Source: Streptomyces olivochromogenes (GTDB lineage Bacteria; Actinomycetota; Actinomycetes; Streptomycetales; Streptomycetaceae). From it: 64,000 nucleotides of DNA. Below the pieces are notes generated by a model. It saw nothing but the letters and a program-made list of their open reading frames with translations, was not told the origin of the DNA and did no database searches. The translations under genes were made by a program, and so were the position numbers. Below are positions 29,112-37,260 of the stretch, piece by piece; the first letter of the stretch is position 1, and every line of letters begins with the position of its first letter. The stretch lies in assembly GCF_001514115.1 (NCBI RefSeq), contig NZ_KQ948466.1:219180-283179 (forward strand), in the 5' to 3' direction.

Positions 29112-30113
29112 CTAACCCCGCGCAGGCGCCGTCGTGCCGCGGACCTCGAGGGTCGGGGCGGTGAGGACGACCTCGCCCGGGCGGGCGGGGTCGGCGATCC
29201 GGTCGAGGAGACACTGCGCGGCGCGGCGGCCGACGTCATGGCCGGCGCTGTCCACGGTGGTGAGCCACAGGTGCCGCAGCCGGGAGAGGTAGGTGTTGTC
29301 GTAGCCGACGAGGGAGAGGTCGCGCGGCACCTGGAGGCCGAGTTCCTCGGCGGCCGAGAGGGCGCCGACGCAGGCGATGTCGTTGAACGCGAAGACGGCG
29401 GTGGGCCGTTCACGGGCGCTGAGCAGCCGGACCGTGGCACGGTAGCCGCCCTCCTCGGTCAGATCGCCCTGCTCCACGACCGCCTCCGCGGCCAGTCCGT
29501 GCTCGCGCATGACCGTCTCGAAGCTGCGGCGGCGCAGCTCACCGACCACCCCCCGCCCCGCGATGTGCGCGATCCGGCGGTGGCCGAGGCCGATGAGATG
29601 TTCGGTGGCCAGGCGGGCGCCGCGCTCGTCGTCGTTGGCGACGACGTCGACACCGGGCAGCTCGGGCTCCCGGGCGCCCGCGACCACGGTGGGAATCTGC
29701 CCGGCCGCCGTCCGCAGCGCCTCGGCTGCAGGCAGGGTGCCGACGGCGATCAGACCGTCGACACGCAGGTCCACGAAGGTACGGGTGAGGTCCTCGCCCA
29801 GCCGCCGGTTGAGATGGCCGTCGGCGAGCAGCATGTGCAGGCCCGAGTCGTGCAGCCGGGAGTTCAGACCGTCCAGCAGCTCCACGAACCAGGGGTTGCG
29901 CATGTCGTTGAGGAGCACCCCGACCGTACGGGTGCGCCGCTCGCTGAGGCTGCGCGCCGCGGCGTTGGTCCGGTAGCCGAGCTCCTCGACGGCGGCCAGC
30001 ACGGCCTGCCGCTTCTCGTCACGGACCTGGTCGGAGCCGCGTAGCACGAGGGAGACCAGCGACTTCGACACTCCGGCCCGCTCGGCGACGTCGCGAATCG
30101 TCGGTGCTCTCAT
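29112..30113 (-). CDS. LacI family transcriptional repressor
   Basis: A 333-residue LacI-type repressor. The N-terminal HTH with hinge is TIRDVAERAGVSKSLVSLVL, then LGYRTNAAARSL. The periplasmic-binding-like core starts TVGVLLNDMRNPWF and includes VANDDERGARLATEHLI, AFNDIACVGAL and LSLVGYDNT. The ATG at 30113 is chosen because it opens the HTH and leaves an operator-like TGGACCGTTCCA at 30134 upstream of the start. It is divergent from the Gfo/Idh dehydrogenase, whose promoter carries the perfect palindrome TTGGACCGGTCCAA. Autoregulation and control of the dehydrogenase by a sugar or polyol ligand is the likely arrangement. Confidence 0.9.
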   Translation of the reverse strand: MRAPTIRDVAERAGVSKSLVSLVLRGSDQVRDEKRQAVLAAVEELGYRTNAAARSLSERRTRTVGVLLNDMRNPWFVELLDGLNSRLHDSGLHMLLADGHLNRRLGEDLTRTFVDLRVDGLIAVGTLPAAEALRTAAGQIPTVVAGAREPELPGVDVVANDDERGARLATEHLIGLGHRRIAHIAGRGVVGELRRRSFETVMREHGLAAEAVVEQGDLTEEGGYRATVRLLSARERPTAVFAFNDIACVGALSAAEELGLQVPRDLSLVGYDNTYLSRLRHLWLTTVDSAGHDVGRRAAQCLLDRIADPARPGEVVLTAPTLEVRGTTAPARG

Positions 30114-30133
30114 GGTCTGCGTGGCTCCATTCC

Positions 30134-30145
30134 TGGACCGTTCCA
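30134..30145. promoter_or_regulatory. Putative LacI operator at the repressor's own promoter
   Basis: TGGACCGTTCCA is palindromic at 10 of 12 positions and shares TGGACCG with the perfect site at 30216. It lies 21 bp upstream of the repressor ATG, consistent with autorepression. Confidence 0.5.
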
Positions 30146-30215
30146 TACGGCGGGCGAGCTTGTCAAAGGGCTTGACACGCACTGCAAGGGCCTTCAGTGT
30201 GAGGCCGGGAAGTCA

Positions 30216-30229
30216 TTGGACCGGTCCAA
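30216..30229. promoter_or_regulatory. Perfect LacI-type operator TTGGACCGGTCCAA
   Basis: A 14-bp perfect palindrome with the central CG typical of LacI/GalR operators, ending 12 bp before the dehydrogenase ATG. A TTGACA -35 box lies upstream at 30172-30177. A weak CAGTGT -10 is placed 17 bp after it, so the operator would sit just past the transcription start. Confidence 0.7.
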
Positions 30230-30241
30230 AGAGGGGCAGTC

Positions 30242-31396
30242 ATGGTGCGTACGCTCGGCGTTGCCGTCGTGGGGTTCGGCTGGATGGGACGGGTGCACAC
30301 CCAGGCGTACGCCCGCGTGCCCCACCACTTCCCCGGGCTGTCCCTGCGGCCCGAACTGGTCGCCGTCGCCGACGAGGTGCCGGGCCGGGCGGAGGAGGCC
30401 GCGGCCCAGTACGGCTTCGCCGCCGCCCACCGCGACTGGCGCGAGGTGGCCGCCGATCCCCGGGTCGAGGCGGTGAGCATCGCCGCGCCGAACTTCCTGC
30501 ACCGCGAGATCGGCCTCGCCATGGCCGAGGCGGGCAAGCACATCTGGATCGAGAAGCCGGTGGGACTGACCGCCGAGGACGCCCGAGTCGTGTCGGACGC
30601 GGTCACCAAGGCCGGGGTCCAGGGCACGGTCGGCTTCAACTACCGCAATGCGCCCGCCGTCGCCGCCGCCCGCGAACTGATCGCCTCCGGCGAGATCGGC
30701 ACCGTCACCCATGTCCGCATCCGGCTGTTCAGCGACTACGCGGCCCATCCCGAGGGAGCTCTGACCTGGCGCTACGAGCGGGAGCGCGGCGGCAGCGGCG
30801 TCCTCGGCGACCTGGCCTCGCACGGCGTCGACCTGGCGCGATTCCTCCTCGGCGAGATCGAGGCACTGACCGCCGACACCGCGATCTTCCTGCCTCGCCG
30901 GGCCCGCCCGACCGGCGCCACCGCCGGTCACACCCGCGCGACGGGCGGCGAACTGGGCCCGGTGGAGAACGAGGACTACGTCAACTGTCTGCTGCGCTTC
31001 GCCTCCGGTGCGCGGGGCGTACTGGAGGCCTGCCGGGTCTCGGTCGGCGAGCAGAACAACTACGGCTTCGAGGTGCACGGCACCAAGGGCGCGGTTCTCT
31101 GGGACTTCCGGCGCATGGGCGAACTGGGCGTCAGCAGGGGTACGTCGTACCAGGACCAGCCCGTCAGCACGGTGTACGTCGGCCCCGGGGACGGCGAGTA
31201 CGCGGCCTTCCAGCCGGGTTCCGCGAACAGCATGGGCTACGACGATCTCAAGGTCATCGAGGCCCACCACTTCCTGCGGTCGATCGCCGAGAACACCCCG
31301 TACGGCGCGACGCTGGCCGACGCGGTGCACAGCGCGGCCGCGCTGGACGCGATGTCCCGCTCCGCCGAGCGGGGCACGTGGGTGCCCCTGGCCTGA
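30242..31396 (+). CDS. Gfo/Idh/MocA family dehydrogenase (possible inositol dehydrogenase)
   Basis: A 384-residue NAD(P)-dependent oxidoreductase. The Rossmann motif is LGVAVVGFGWMGRVHTQAY, the conserved EKPVGL (Lys in the cofactor/catalytic loop) follows at about residue 103, and GDLASHGVDLARFLLG carries the catalytic-type His. The C-terminal beta-sheet domain follows with ENEDYVNCLLRF. Members oxidise inositols, glucose or other polyols. The inositol catabolic genes begin 4.6 kb away and lack a dehydrogenase, so this may supply that first step (IolG role). That is inference from context. It is regulated in all likelihood by the divergent LacI repressor. The start has a GAGGGG site. Confidence 0.87.
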   Translation: MVRTLGVAVVGFGWMGRVHTQAYARVPHHFPGLSLRPELVAVADEVPGRAEEAAAQYGFAAAHRDWREVAADPRVEAVSIAAPNFLHREIGLAMAEAGKHIWIEKPVGLTAEDARVVSDAVTKAGVQGTVGFNYRNAPAVAAARELIASGEIGTVTHVRIRLFSDYAAHPEGALTWRYERERGGSGVLGDLASHGVDLARFLLGEIEALTADTAIFLPRRARPTGATAGHTRATGGELGPVENEDYVNCLLRFASGARGVLEACRVSVGEQNNYGFEVHGTKGAVLWDFRRMGELGVSRGTSYQDQPVSTVYVGPGDGEYAAFQPGSANSMGYDDLKVIEAHHFLRSIAENTPYGATLADAVHSAAALDAMSRSAERGTWVPLA

Positions 31397-31518
31397 CAGG
31401 GAGGTCGCGATGGCCGGATCCGTCATCGCGTCCATGAAGGACGGCGGCAGGGCGCCCTTCTGTTATCGGCCGCGTTCCACGGCGTCTCCTGTGCGTAGGC
31501 ATCCCCAGGCACCGAGCG

Positions 31519-31614
31519 CTAAAGAACCACGTCAGTCTCAACTTCCACAGCTGCGAGAACTTCGCGATGTCGGGCGCCGACCTCGTCCACTGGCACCGCA
31601 AGCGTGAGCAATGA
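31519..31614 (+). pseudogene. C-terminal remnant, probably of a site-specific integrase
   Basis: An open stretch of 31 codons (NHVSLNFHSCENFAMSGADL, then VHWHRKREQ) ends at a TGA four bases before the next small gene. It has no start and no upstream homologous frame. The two following genes are the usual downstream partners of tyrosine-recombinase operons, so this tail is taken as the end of the lost integrase. That assignment is by position only. Confidence 0.4.
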
Positions 31615-31617
31615 CGC

Positions 31618-31857
31618 ATGCTCGCCGAACGCGCGCCCGACAGTGCGACCGCCGACTACCTCCACCAGGTCTTCGAGCCCACCGCCCGCGCGATCACCGG
31701 CCTGGAACGGGCACTGGAAGCCGTCGGCCTCCTGGACGAGGCCCTCGCGCTCGAACTCCGCCGCCCCCAGGACTACTTCGGCCGCGTCTGGTCCACCGCT
31801 TTCCGAGCCGCAGACCTCACCGAGCCAGCGGAGATCGAAGACGGTGACGCCGCATGA
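31618..31857 (+). CDS. Small hypothetical protein of an integrase/DUF6262 module
   Basis: A 79-residue protein: MLAERAPDSATADYLHQVFE, then ARAITGLERALEAVGLLDEALALELRRPQDYF. It is helical and acidic, with no motif of known function. Its ATGA overlap with the DUF6262 frame, and its place after the integrase-like tail, match the three-gene layout (recombinase, small protein, DUF6262) of Tn554-like modules in actinomycetes. The frame is intact, but both neighbours are broken, so it is probably a leftover with no role. Confidence 0.5.
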   Translation: MLAERAPDSATADYLHQVFEPTARAITGLERALEAVGLLDEALALELRRPQDYFGRVWSTAFRAADLTEPAEIEDGDAA

Positions 31858-32236
31858 CATCCGCTGCCAACCCCCCAGCGGCCGCGATCGCCGCTCGCCG
31901 CCGCCAGACCCGCAACAAACTGACCCAGCTCGAGAGGGCCGTCACTCAGCTTCGCCGGGAGACCGTCTTCACCCAGCGCAAGCGGATCGGCGAACTGATG
32001 GGCCAGCTCCGAGAAGTTGAACAGAGTGCCCCGCGGACTCCGCCCCAGCCCTCCGCACCGAGAACACCTCCCTCAAGCGCCGTCTGGACCAGATGACGCG
32101 AGAGCACCGCTCACTCCAGGAGCGACTCGAAGGCGCCCGCACCAACCTGCGGTTCGCCGAGAAGCGCATCGCCGACCTCGAAGCCCGACTTCTCGAACAG
32201 GCCCGCGAGGAGGGTCGGACCGGATTTCCGCGGTAG
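31854..32236 (+). pseudogene. Degraded DUF6262 (TnpC-like) gene
   Basis: The first frame begins MTSAANPPAAAIAARRRQT and LTQLERAVTQLRRE, the standard DUF6262 N-terminus. It then jumps directly to FTQRKRIGELMGQLREVEQ, so the middle third (the part with the predicted helix-turn-helix, usually VARRAGVSRTFLY-like) is missing. Around 32030 the frame shifts, and the family C-terminus continues in another frame as ENTSLKRRLDQMTREHRSL and LRFAEKRIADLEARLLEQ to a TAG at 32236. One internal deletion and one frameshift make it a pseudogene. It marks a decayed integrative element between the Gfo/Idh gene and the inositol locus. Confidence 0.75.
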
Positions 32237-32370
32237 CGGGCCGAGGGCTGCGTTCAGTGCAGGCGTCCGTGCAGGCGTCCACGCGTTCGTCTAACCGTGG
32301 TTCGGCCGGAAGGGACCGCGGCGGTGCCGTACTGTCCCGCGAAGCCTTGGCGAGCTGATCGTGCTGGTGC

Positions 32371-33489
32371 TCAGGATGGCTGGACTTGGTCGAAGAGGGC
32401 GAGGGCTTCGGCGGGGTCCGGGCTCACGAGGCGTTCCAGACCGGCCGTCGTGATCTTCGCCCACCTGCCGGCCCGTGCCCACATCTGTTCCTCGAAGGCG
32501 CGGACGGTGTCGTCCAGGTCTCCAGGGCCGGTGGTGAGCGACTCGGCGAGTTCGGCGCCTTCCAGCATCGCGAGGTTCGCGCCCGCCCCCAAGGGGGGCA
32601 TCAGATGGGCGGCGTCGCCCAGTAGCGTCACCCCGGGGACGTGGGTCCAGGTGTGGGACACAGGCAGGACGTAGAGGGGGCGGTGGACGAAAGCGGTGCC
32701 GTGGCGGAGGAGGCCGAGGACGGAAGCGGCCCAGCCGTCGAACAGAGCCAGCAGGCTCGATCGCACGGCCTCGACGTCGGCCAGGTCCAGGTTCGTGTGC
32801 CAGTCCAGCGGCGCGCGGAACTGGGCGTGCACCTTGACGTGGCCGCCGCTGTTGCGCTGGGCGACGAGAGCTCGGTTCACGCCGTACACAGCCATGGAAC
32901 CGTCGCCGATCAACCGGGCGAGGTCGGGGTGGCGGGTGTCGACGTCGTCGAGGGAGGTCTCGACCGAGGTGACGCCGGTGTAGTGCGGCGTCGCCGACGA
33001 GACTGCCGGGCGGATCCGGGACCATGCGCCGTCCGCGCCGATCACGAGGTCGAATGTCTCCTGTCGCCCGTCCGTGAAATGGACCAGTACGCCGTCCCGG
33101 GTCCCCGGCACCACGTGCGTCACGCCCCGCCCCCACTGGACGTCAAGAGGGCCGAGCAGCAGGTCACGGAGTTGCCTGCGGTCGATCTCGGGATTGGCCC
33201 GGTCATCTGCACGGGGTTGCCAGTCGCGCAGGACGGTCCCGTCCGTGTCCAGGATGCGCATGGCCTGTCCCTCGGGGCGGGACAGCGTCTGGAACTCGGC
33301 CAGCAGCCCCGCTTTGTCCAGCGCGAGCTGGCCCAGCCCTTCGTGCAGGTCCAGCGTGCCGCCCGGGGGGCGGGCGTCGGGGGCGGGATCGCGTTCGAGG
33401 ACGGTGACGGGGTAGCCATGGCGGTGCAGGACACGGGCGAAGGTGAGGCCGGCAGGGCCGCTCCCGACTACGGCGATACGATGTCTCAT
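32371..33489 (-). CDS. FAD-dependent monooxygenase (TetX-like)
   Basis: A 372-residue class A flavoprotein monooxygenase. The N-terminal FAD motif is RIAVVGSGPAGLTFARVLHRHG, followed by TVLERDPAPDARPPGGTLDLH. The second FAD motif is GVTLLGDAAHLMPPLGAGANLAML near residue 290, the GD motif that also binds NAD(P)H, and DLVIGADGAWSRIR lies between. Size and motifs fit the TetX group, which hydroxylates tetracyclines or other aromatics; the substrate here is not determinable. It is divergent from a TetR gene, with an operator in the short shared promoter. The ATG at 33489 is chosen over one 11 codons upstream because TACAGT and TTGCGA boxes upstream would place the transcript start at about this codon. 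Confidence 0.85.
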   Translation of the reverse strand: MRHRIAVVGSGPAGLTFARVLHRHGYPVTVLERDPAPDARPPGGTLDLHEGLGQLALDKAGLLAEFQTLSRPEGQAMRILDTDGTVLRDWQPRADDRANPEIDRRQLRDLLLGPLDVQWGRGVTHVVPGTRDGVLVHFTDGRQETFDLVIGADGAWSRIRPAVSSATPHYTGVTSVETSLDDVDTRHPDLARLIGDGSMAVYGVNRALVAQRNSGGHVKVHAQFRAPLDWHTNLDLADVEAVRSSLLALFDGWAASVLGLLRHGTAFVHRPLYVLPVSHTWTHVPGVTLLGDAAHLMPPLGAGANLAMLEGAELAESLTTGPGDLDDTVRAFEEQMWARAGRWAKITTAGLERLVSPDPAEALALFDQVQPS

Positions 33490-33500
33490 GTCGATACACT

Positions 33501-33515
33501 GTATTTCTCCAATAC
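33501..33515. promoter_or_regulatory. TetR-type operator in the monooxygenase/TetR divergent promoter
   Basis: GTATT-TCTCC-AATAC has perfect 5-bp arms around a 5-bp spacer. It overlaps the spacer and -10 (TACAGT) of the monooxygenase promoter on the minus strand, whose -35 would be TTGCGA 18 bp upstream. It also precedes a TACGAT -10 candidate for the TetR gene at 33513-33518. Binding here would repress both genes. Confidence 0.55.
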
Positions 33516-33545
33516 GATGCATCGCAAGGGACGCAACAGAACGGT

Positions 33546-34244
33546 GTGACCATGACTGTGTGGGACCGGCCGGAGCAGCCGAATCGCCCCGTGCCGCTCG
33601 ACCGGGAGCGGATCGTCGCCGCCGCCATCGCGCTGGCCGACGAGGGCGGGCTGGAGGCGGTGTCGTTGCGCAAGGTCGCCGCCCGGCTGAACGCCGGCCC
33701 GATGCGGCTGTACGGCTTCATCTCCACCAAGGAGGAGCTGTTCGACCTCATGGTGGACGAGGTCCAGGCCGAGATTCTCCCCGAGGAGCAGCCCGGTGAC
33801 TGGCGGGAGGCGCTGCGCGTCCTCGCCCACCGCACCAGGCAGGCCGCTCTCCGTCACGAATGGCTGGCCGACCTGCTCGGCGGCCGCCCGACCCTGGGTC
33901 CGAACGGCCTCGCCGTGACCGAGGCCAAGCTGGCCGCCCTCGATGGCCTCGCCGACGTCGACACCGTCATGCGCGCTGTGGAGACCGTCAGCGCCTACTT
34001 CACTGGCGCGATCAGACGCGAGATCGCGAACCTGCGGGCCGAGCGCGCCACGGGCCTGTCCAAGCGCGACTGGCAGCGCGCCTCCGGCCCGCATGTGACG
34101 AGGATGTTGGCCACGGGCCGCTTCCCGGCGCTGGCCAAGGCCGTGTACGACGGCACGGACGTGGACGCCGAGGAATCCTTCGCGACCGGCCTGGACTGGG
34201 TCCTCGACGCCGTGGCCGCCAAACTCACCCGGCCGTTGGCGTGA
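33546..34244 (+). CDS. TetR/AcrR family regulator with TetR_C-type ligand domain
   Basis: A 232-residue regulator. The HTH is VAAAIALADEGGLEAVSLRKVAA and LNAGPMRLYGFISTKEELFDLM. The C-terminal all-helical domain resembles that of the tetracycline-repressor class (LRVLAHRTRQAALRHEWLA, SYFTGAIRREIANLR-like text and FATGLDWVLDAVAAKL). It is divergent from the TetX-like monooxygenase and probably controls it through the GTATT-N5-AATAC site. Start choice is uncertain: the GTG at 33546 is nearer the AAGGGA stretch, while an ATG two codons on would also work. The HTH is intact either way. Confidence 0.88.
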   Translation: MTMTVWDRPEQPNRPVPLDRERIVAAAIALADEGGLEAVSLRKVAARLNAGPMRLYGFISTKEELFDLMVDEVQAEILPEEQPGDWREALRVLAHRTRQAALRHEWLADLLGGRPTLGPNGLAVTEAKLAALDGLADVDTVMRAVETVSAYFTGAIRREIANLRAERATGLSKRDWQRASGPHVTRMLATGRFPALAKAVYDGTDVDAEESFATGLDWVLDAVAAKLTRPLA

Positions 34245-34381
34245 CGCGCAGCCCTGACCGGTGGTGAGCGACCCGGCAACGCGCAAAGCCGCTGCTTTGA
34301 CGGGCGACTCAAAACCGTCACGGACATCTACGCGACGCATCACCTCAGTTCAGAGTTCACCCGCACACATCGAGAGTCGGT

Positions 34382-34840
34382 AAAGGTGACGTCCTCCACC
34401 CGCTGAGCGAGGACTTCCTCGCGCACCACAACGGCTCCTGCGAGATGGCCTGGAACCAGGGCATCGACCTGTACGGCTATGACGACAGCCGTTTCCTCAA
34501 GGGCGCCCAGTACGTCGCCAAGTGGAGCCTGGGCGGAGACGTGCCCTGCACCTCGTACACCCGGAAGAAGGGCGCACCCGGCATCTTCGGCGCGCTGGCG
34601 TTCACCCGGCCCCGGGCCACCGCCGCCGAGGCGTCGGCGTCGCCGGCGCACACCGTCGGTACGTCCGGTACGTCGCCCCCGGGCCGCGCGTCCGGTGCGC
34701 CACCCGCCGGCGGCGCGTCCGCCACGCCCTCCTCCTCCGCGAGCCCGCTCGGCGGGAAGGGCGGCGACCTGGCCGCCACCGGCGTCGCCGCGACACCGGG
34801 GAGTGACGGGCGGGCGGGCGCCCGTCGGTCGGTCGCGGCG
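34382..34840 (+). pseudogene. Fragments of an alginate-lyase-like gene and a surface-protein tail
   Basis: The first part (about 34382-34591) reads GDVLHPLSEDFLAHHNGSC, then MAWNQGIDLYGYDDSRFLKG and AQYVAKWSLGGDVP, which matches the core of actinomycete alginate-lyase-family proteins. It has no start region and no proper end. The next part (to about 34800) becomes a Ser/Ala/Pro/Thr-rich linker ending GGDLAATG, which looks like an LAXTG sortase motif but without the hydrophobic and basic tail. I read this as two gene fragments joined by deletion beside the GntR gene. The stretch 34245-34381 before it holds nothing recognisable. Confidence 0.5.
34806..34825 (-). terminator. Short hairpin downstream of the GntR gene
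   Basis: ACGGGCG (34806-34812) and CGCCCGT (34819-34825) form a perfect 7-bp stem with a 6-nt loop, 19 bp past the GntR stop. It may end the inositol operon transcript. Confidence 0.4.
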
Positions 34841-34843
34841 CGC

Positions 34844-35641
34844 TCAGGTACGGAGCAGCAGCTGGAACTCGAAGGCATACCGCGAGGAGCGGTAGATGTG
34901 GGTGCCGTACTCGACCGCGCGGCCGGTGTCGTCGTAGGCCGTGCGCTGCATGGTGAGCAGGGCGGCGCCCGCCGGTTCGTCCAGCCGCTCGGCCTCCTCC
35001 GCCGTGGCGGAGCGGGCGCCCACGGACTGGCGGGCGCTGTGCAGGGTGATGCCGGCGGCACGCATCATGCGGTACAGGCCGGTCGACTCCAGCCGGGCGG
35101 TGGCGACGTCCAGCAGCCCTTCCGGGATGTAGTTGCACAGGGCCGCCACGGGCCGGTCGTGGGTGAGGCGCAGCCGCTCCACACGGTGCACCGCGCCGCC
35201 CTCCGCGATGCCCAGGGCGGCCGCGACCTCGGCGGACGCGGGCTCGACCGCGTTGTGCAGCACCCGCGTCGTGGGGCGCTGTCCGGCGTTCTCCAGGTCG
35301 TCGTAGAGGCTGCTGAGCTCCAGCGGGCGTTTGACCTGGCTGTGCACCACCTGGGTGCCCACGCCCCGGCGGCGGACCAGGAACCCCTTGTCGACCAGGG
35401 TCTGGATGCCCTGACGGACGGTGGGGCGGGACAGGCCGAGGCGGCCCGCGAGCTCGACCTCGTTGCCCAGCAGGCTGCCCGGGCTCAGCGCACCGCGCTC
35501 GATCGCGGCCTCCAGCTGTTGCGCGAGCTGGTAGTAGAGCGGTACCGGGCTGTTGCGGTCCAGCGCGAAGTCCAGGCCCACGGGCATCGCGGCCGCTGCT
35601 CGTGGGGTCCGGGCGGTCCGGCGGACGGGAACCCTTGCCAT
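34844..35641 (-). CDS. GntR family regulator with UTRA domain (inositol locus)
   Basis: A 265-residue HutC-type GntR regulator. The winged HTH (PLYYQLAQQLEAAIERGAL, then GNEVELAGRLGLSRPTVRQG and LVDKGFLVRRRGVGTQV) is followed by a UTRA ligand-binding domain (VHRVERLRLTHDRPVAAL, then YRMMRAAGITLHSARQSV). The ATG at 35641 is chosen for the AGGAC site before it; a later ATG at 35587 is possible because the first 18 residues are basic and poorly conserved. It follows mmsA on the same strand, so it is the last gene of the inositol operon or lies just past it. It is the obvious candidate to bind the inverted repeat at 42046-42117. Confidence 0.88.
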   Translation of the reverse strand: MARVPVRRTARTPRAAAAMPVGLDFALDRNSPVPLYYQLAQQLEAAIERGALSPGSLLGNEVELAGRLGLSRPTVRQGIQTLVDKGFLVRRRGVGTQVVHSQVKRPLELSSLYDDLENAGQRPTTRVLHNAVEPASAEVAAALGIAEGGAVHRVERLRLTHDRPVAALCNYIPEGLLDVATARLESTGLYRMMRAAGITLHSARQSVGARSATAEEAERLDEPAGAALLTMQRTAYDDTGRAVEYGTHIYRSSRYAFEFQLLLRT

Positions 35642-35722
35642 CGCATCGTCCTGACGGTCGGTCCTGAGGACGGCCGGTGCGGGAACCGAGGGTTCTGTCC
35701 CCGCGCCGGCCGCCACTGCGAG

Positions 35723-37216
<1,494 letters not shown>

Positions 37217-37260
37217 GGTGCGGGGGCCTTTCGGTGGCGGGGCAGGCGAAGAGGTCGGGA

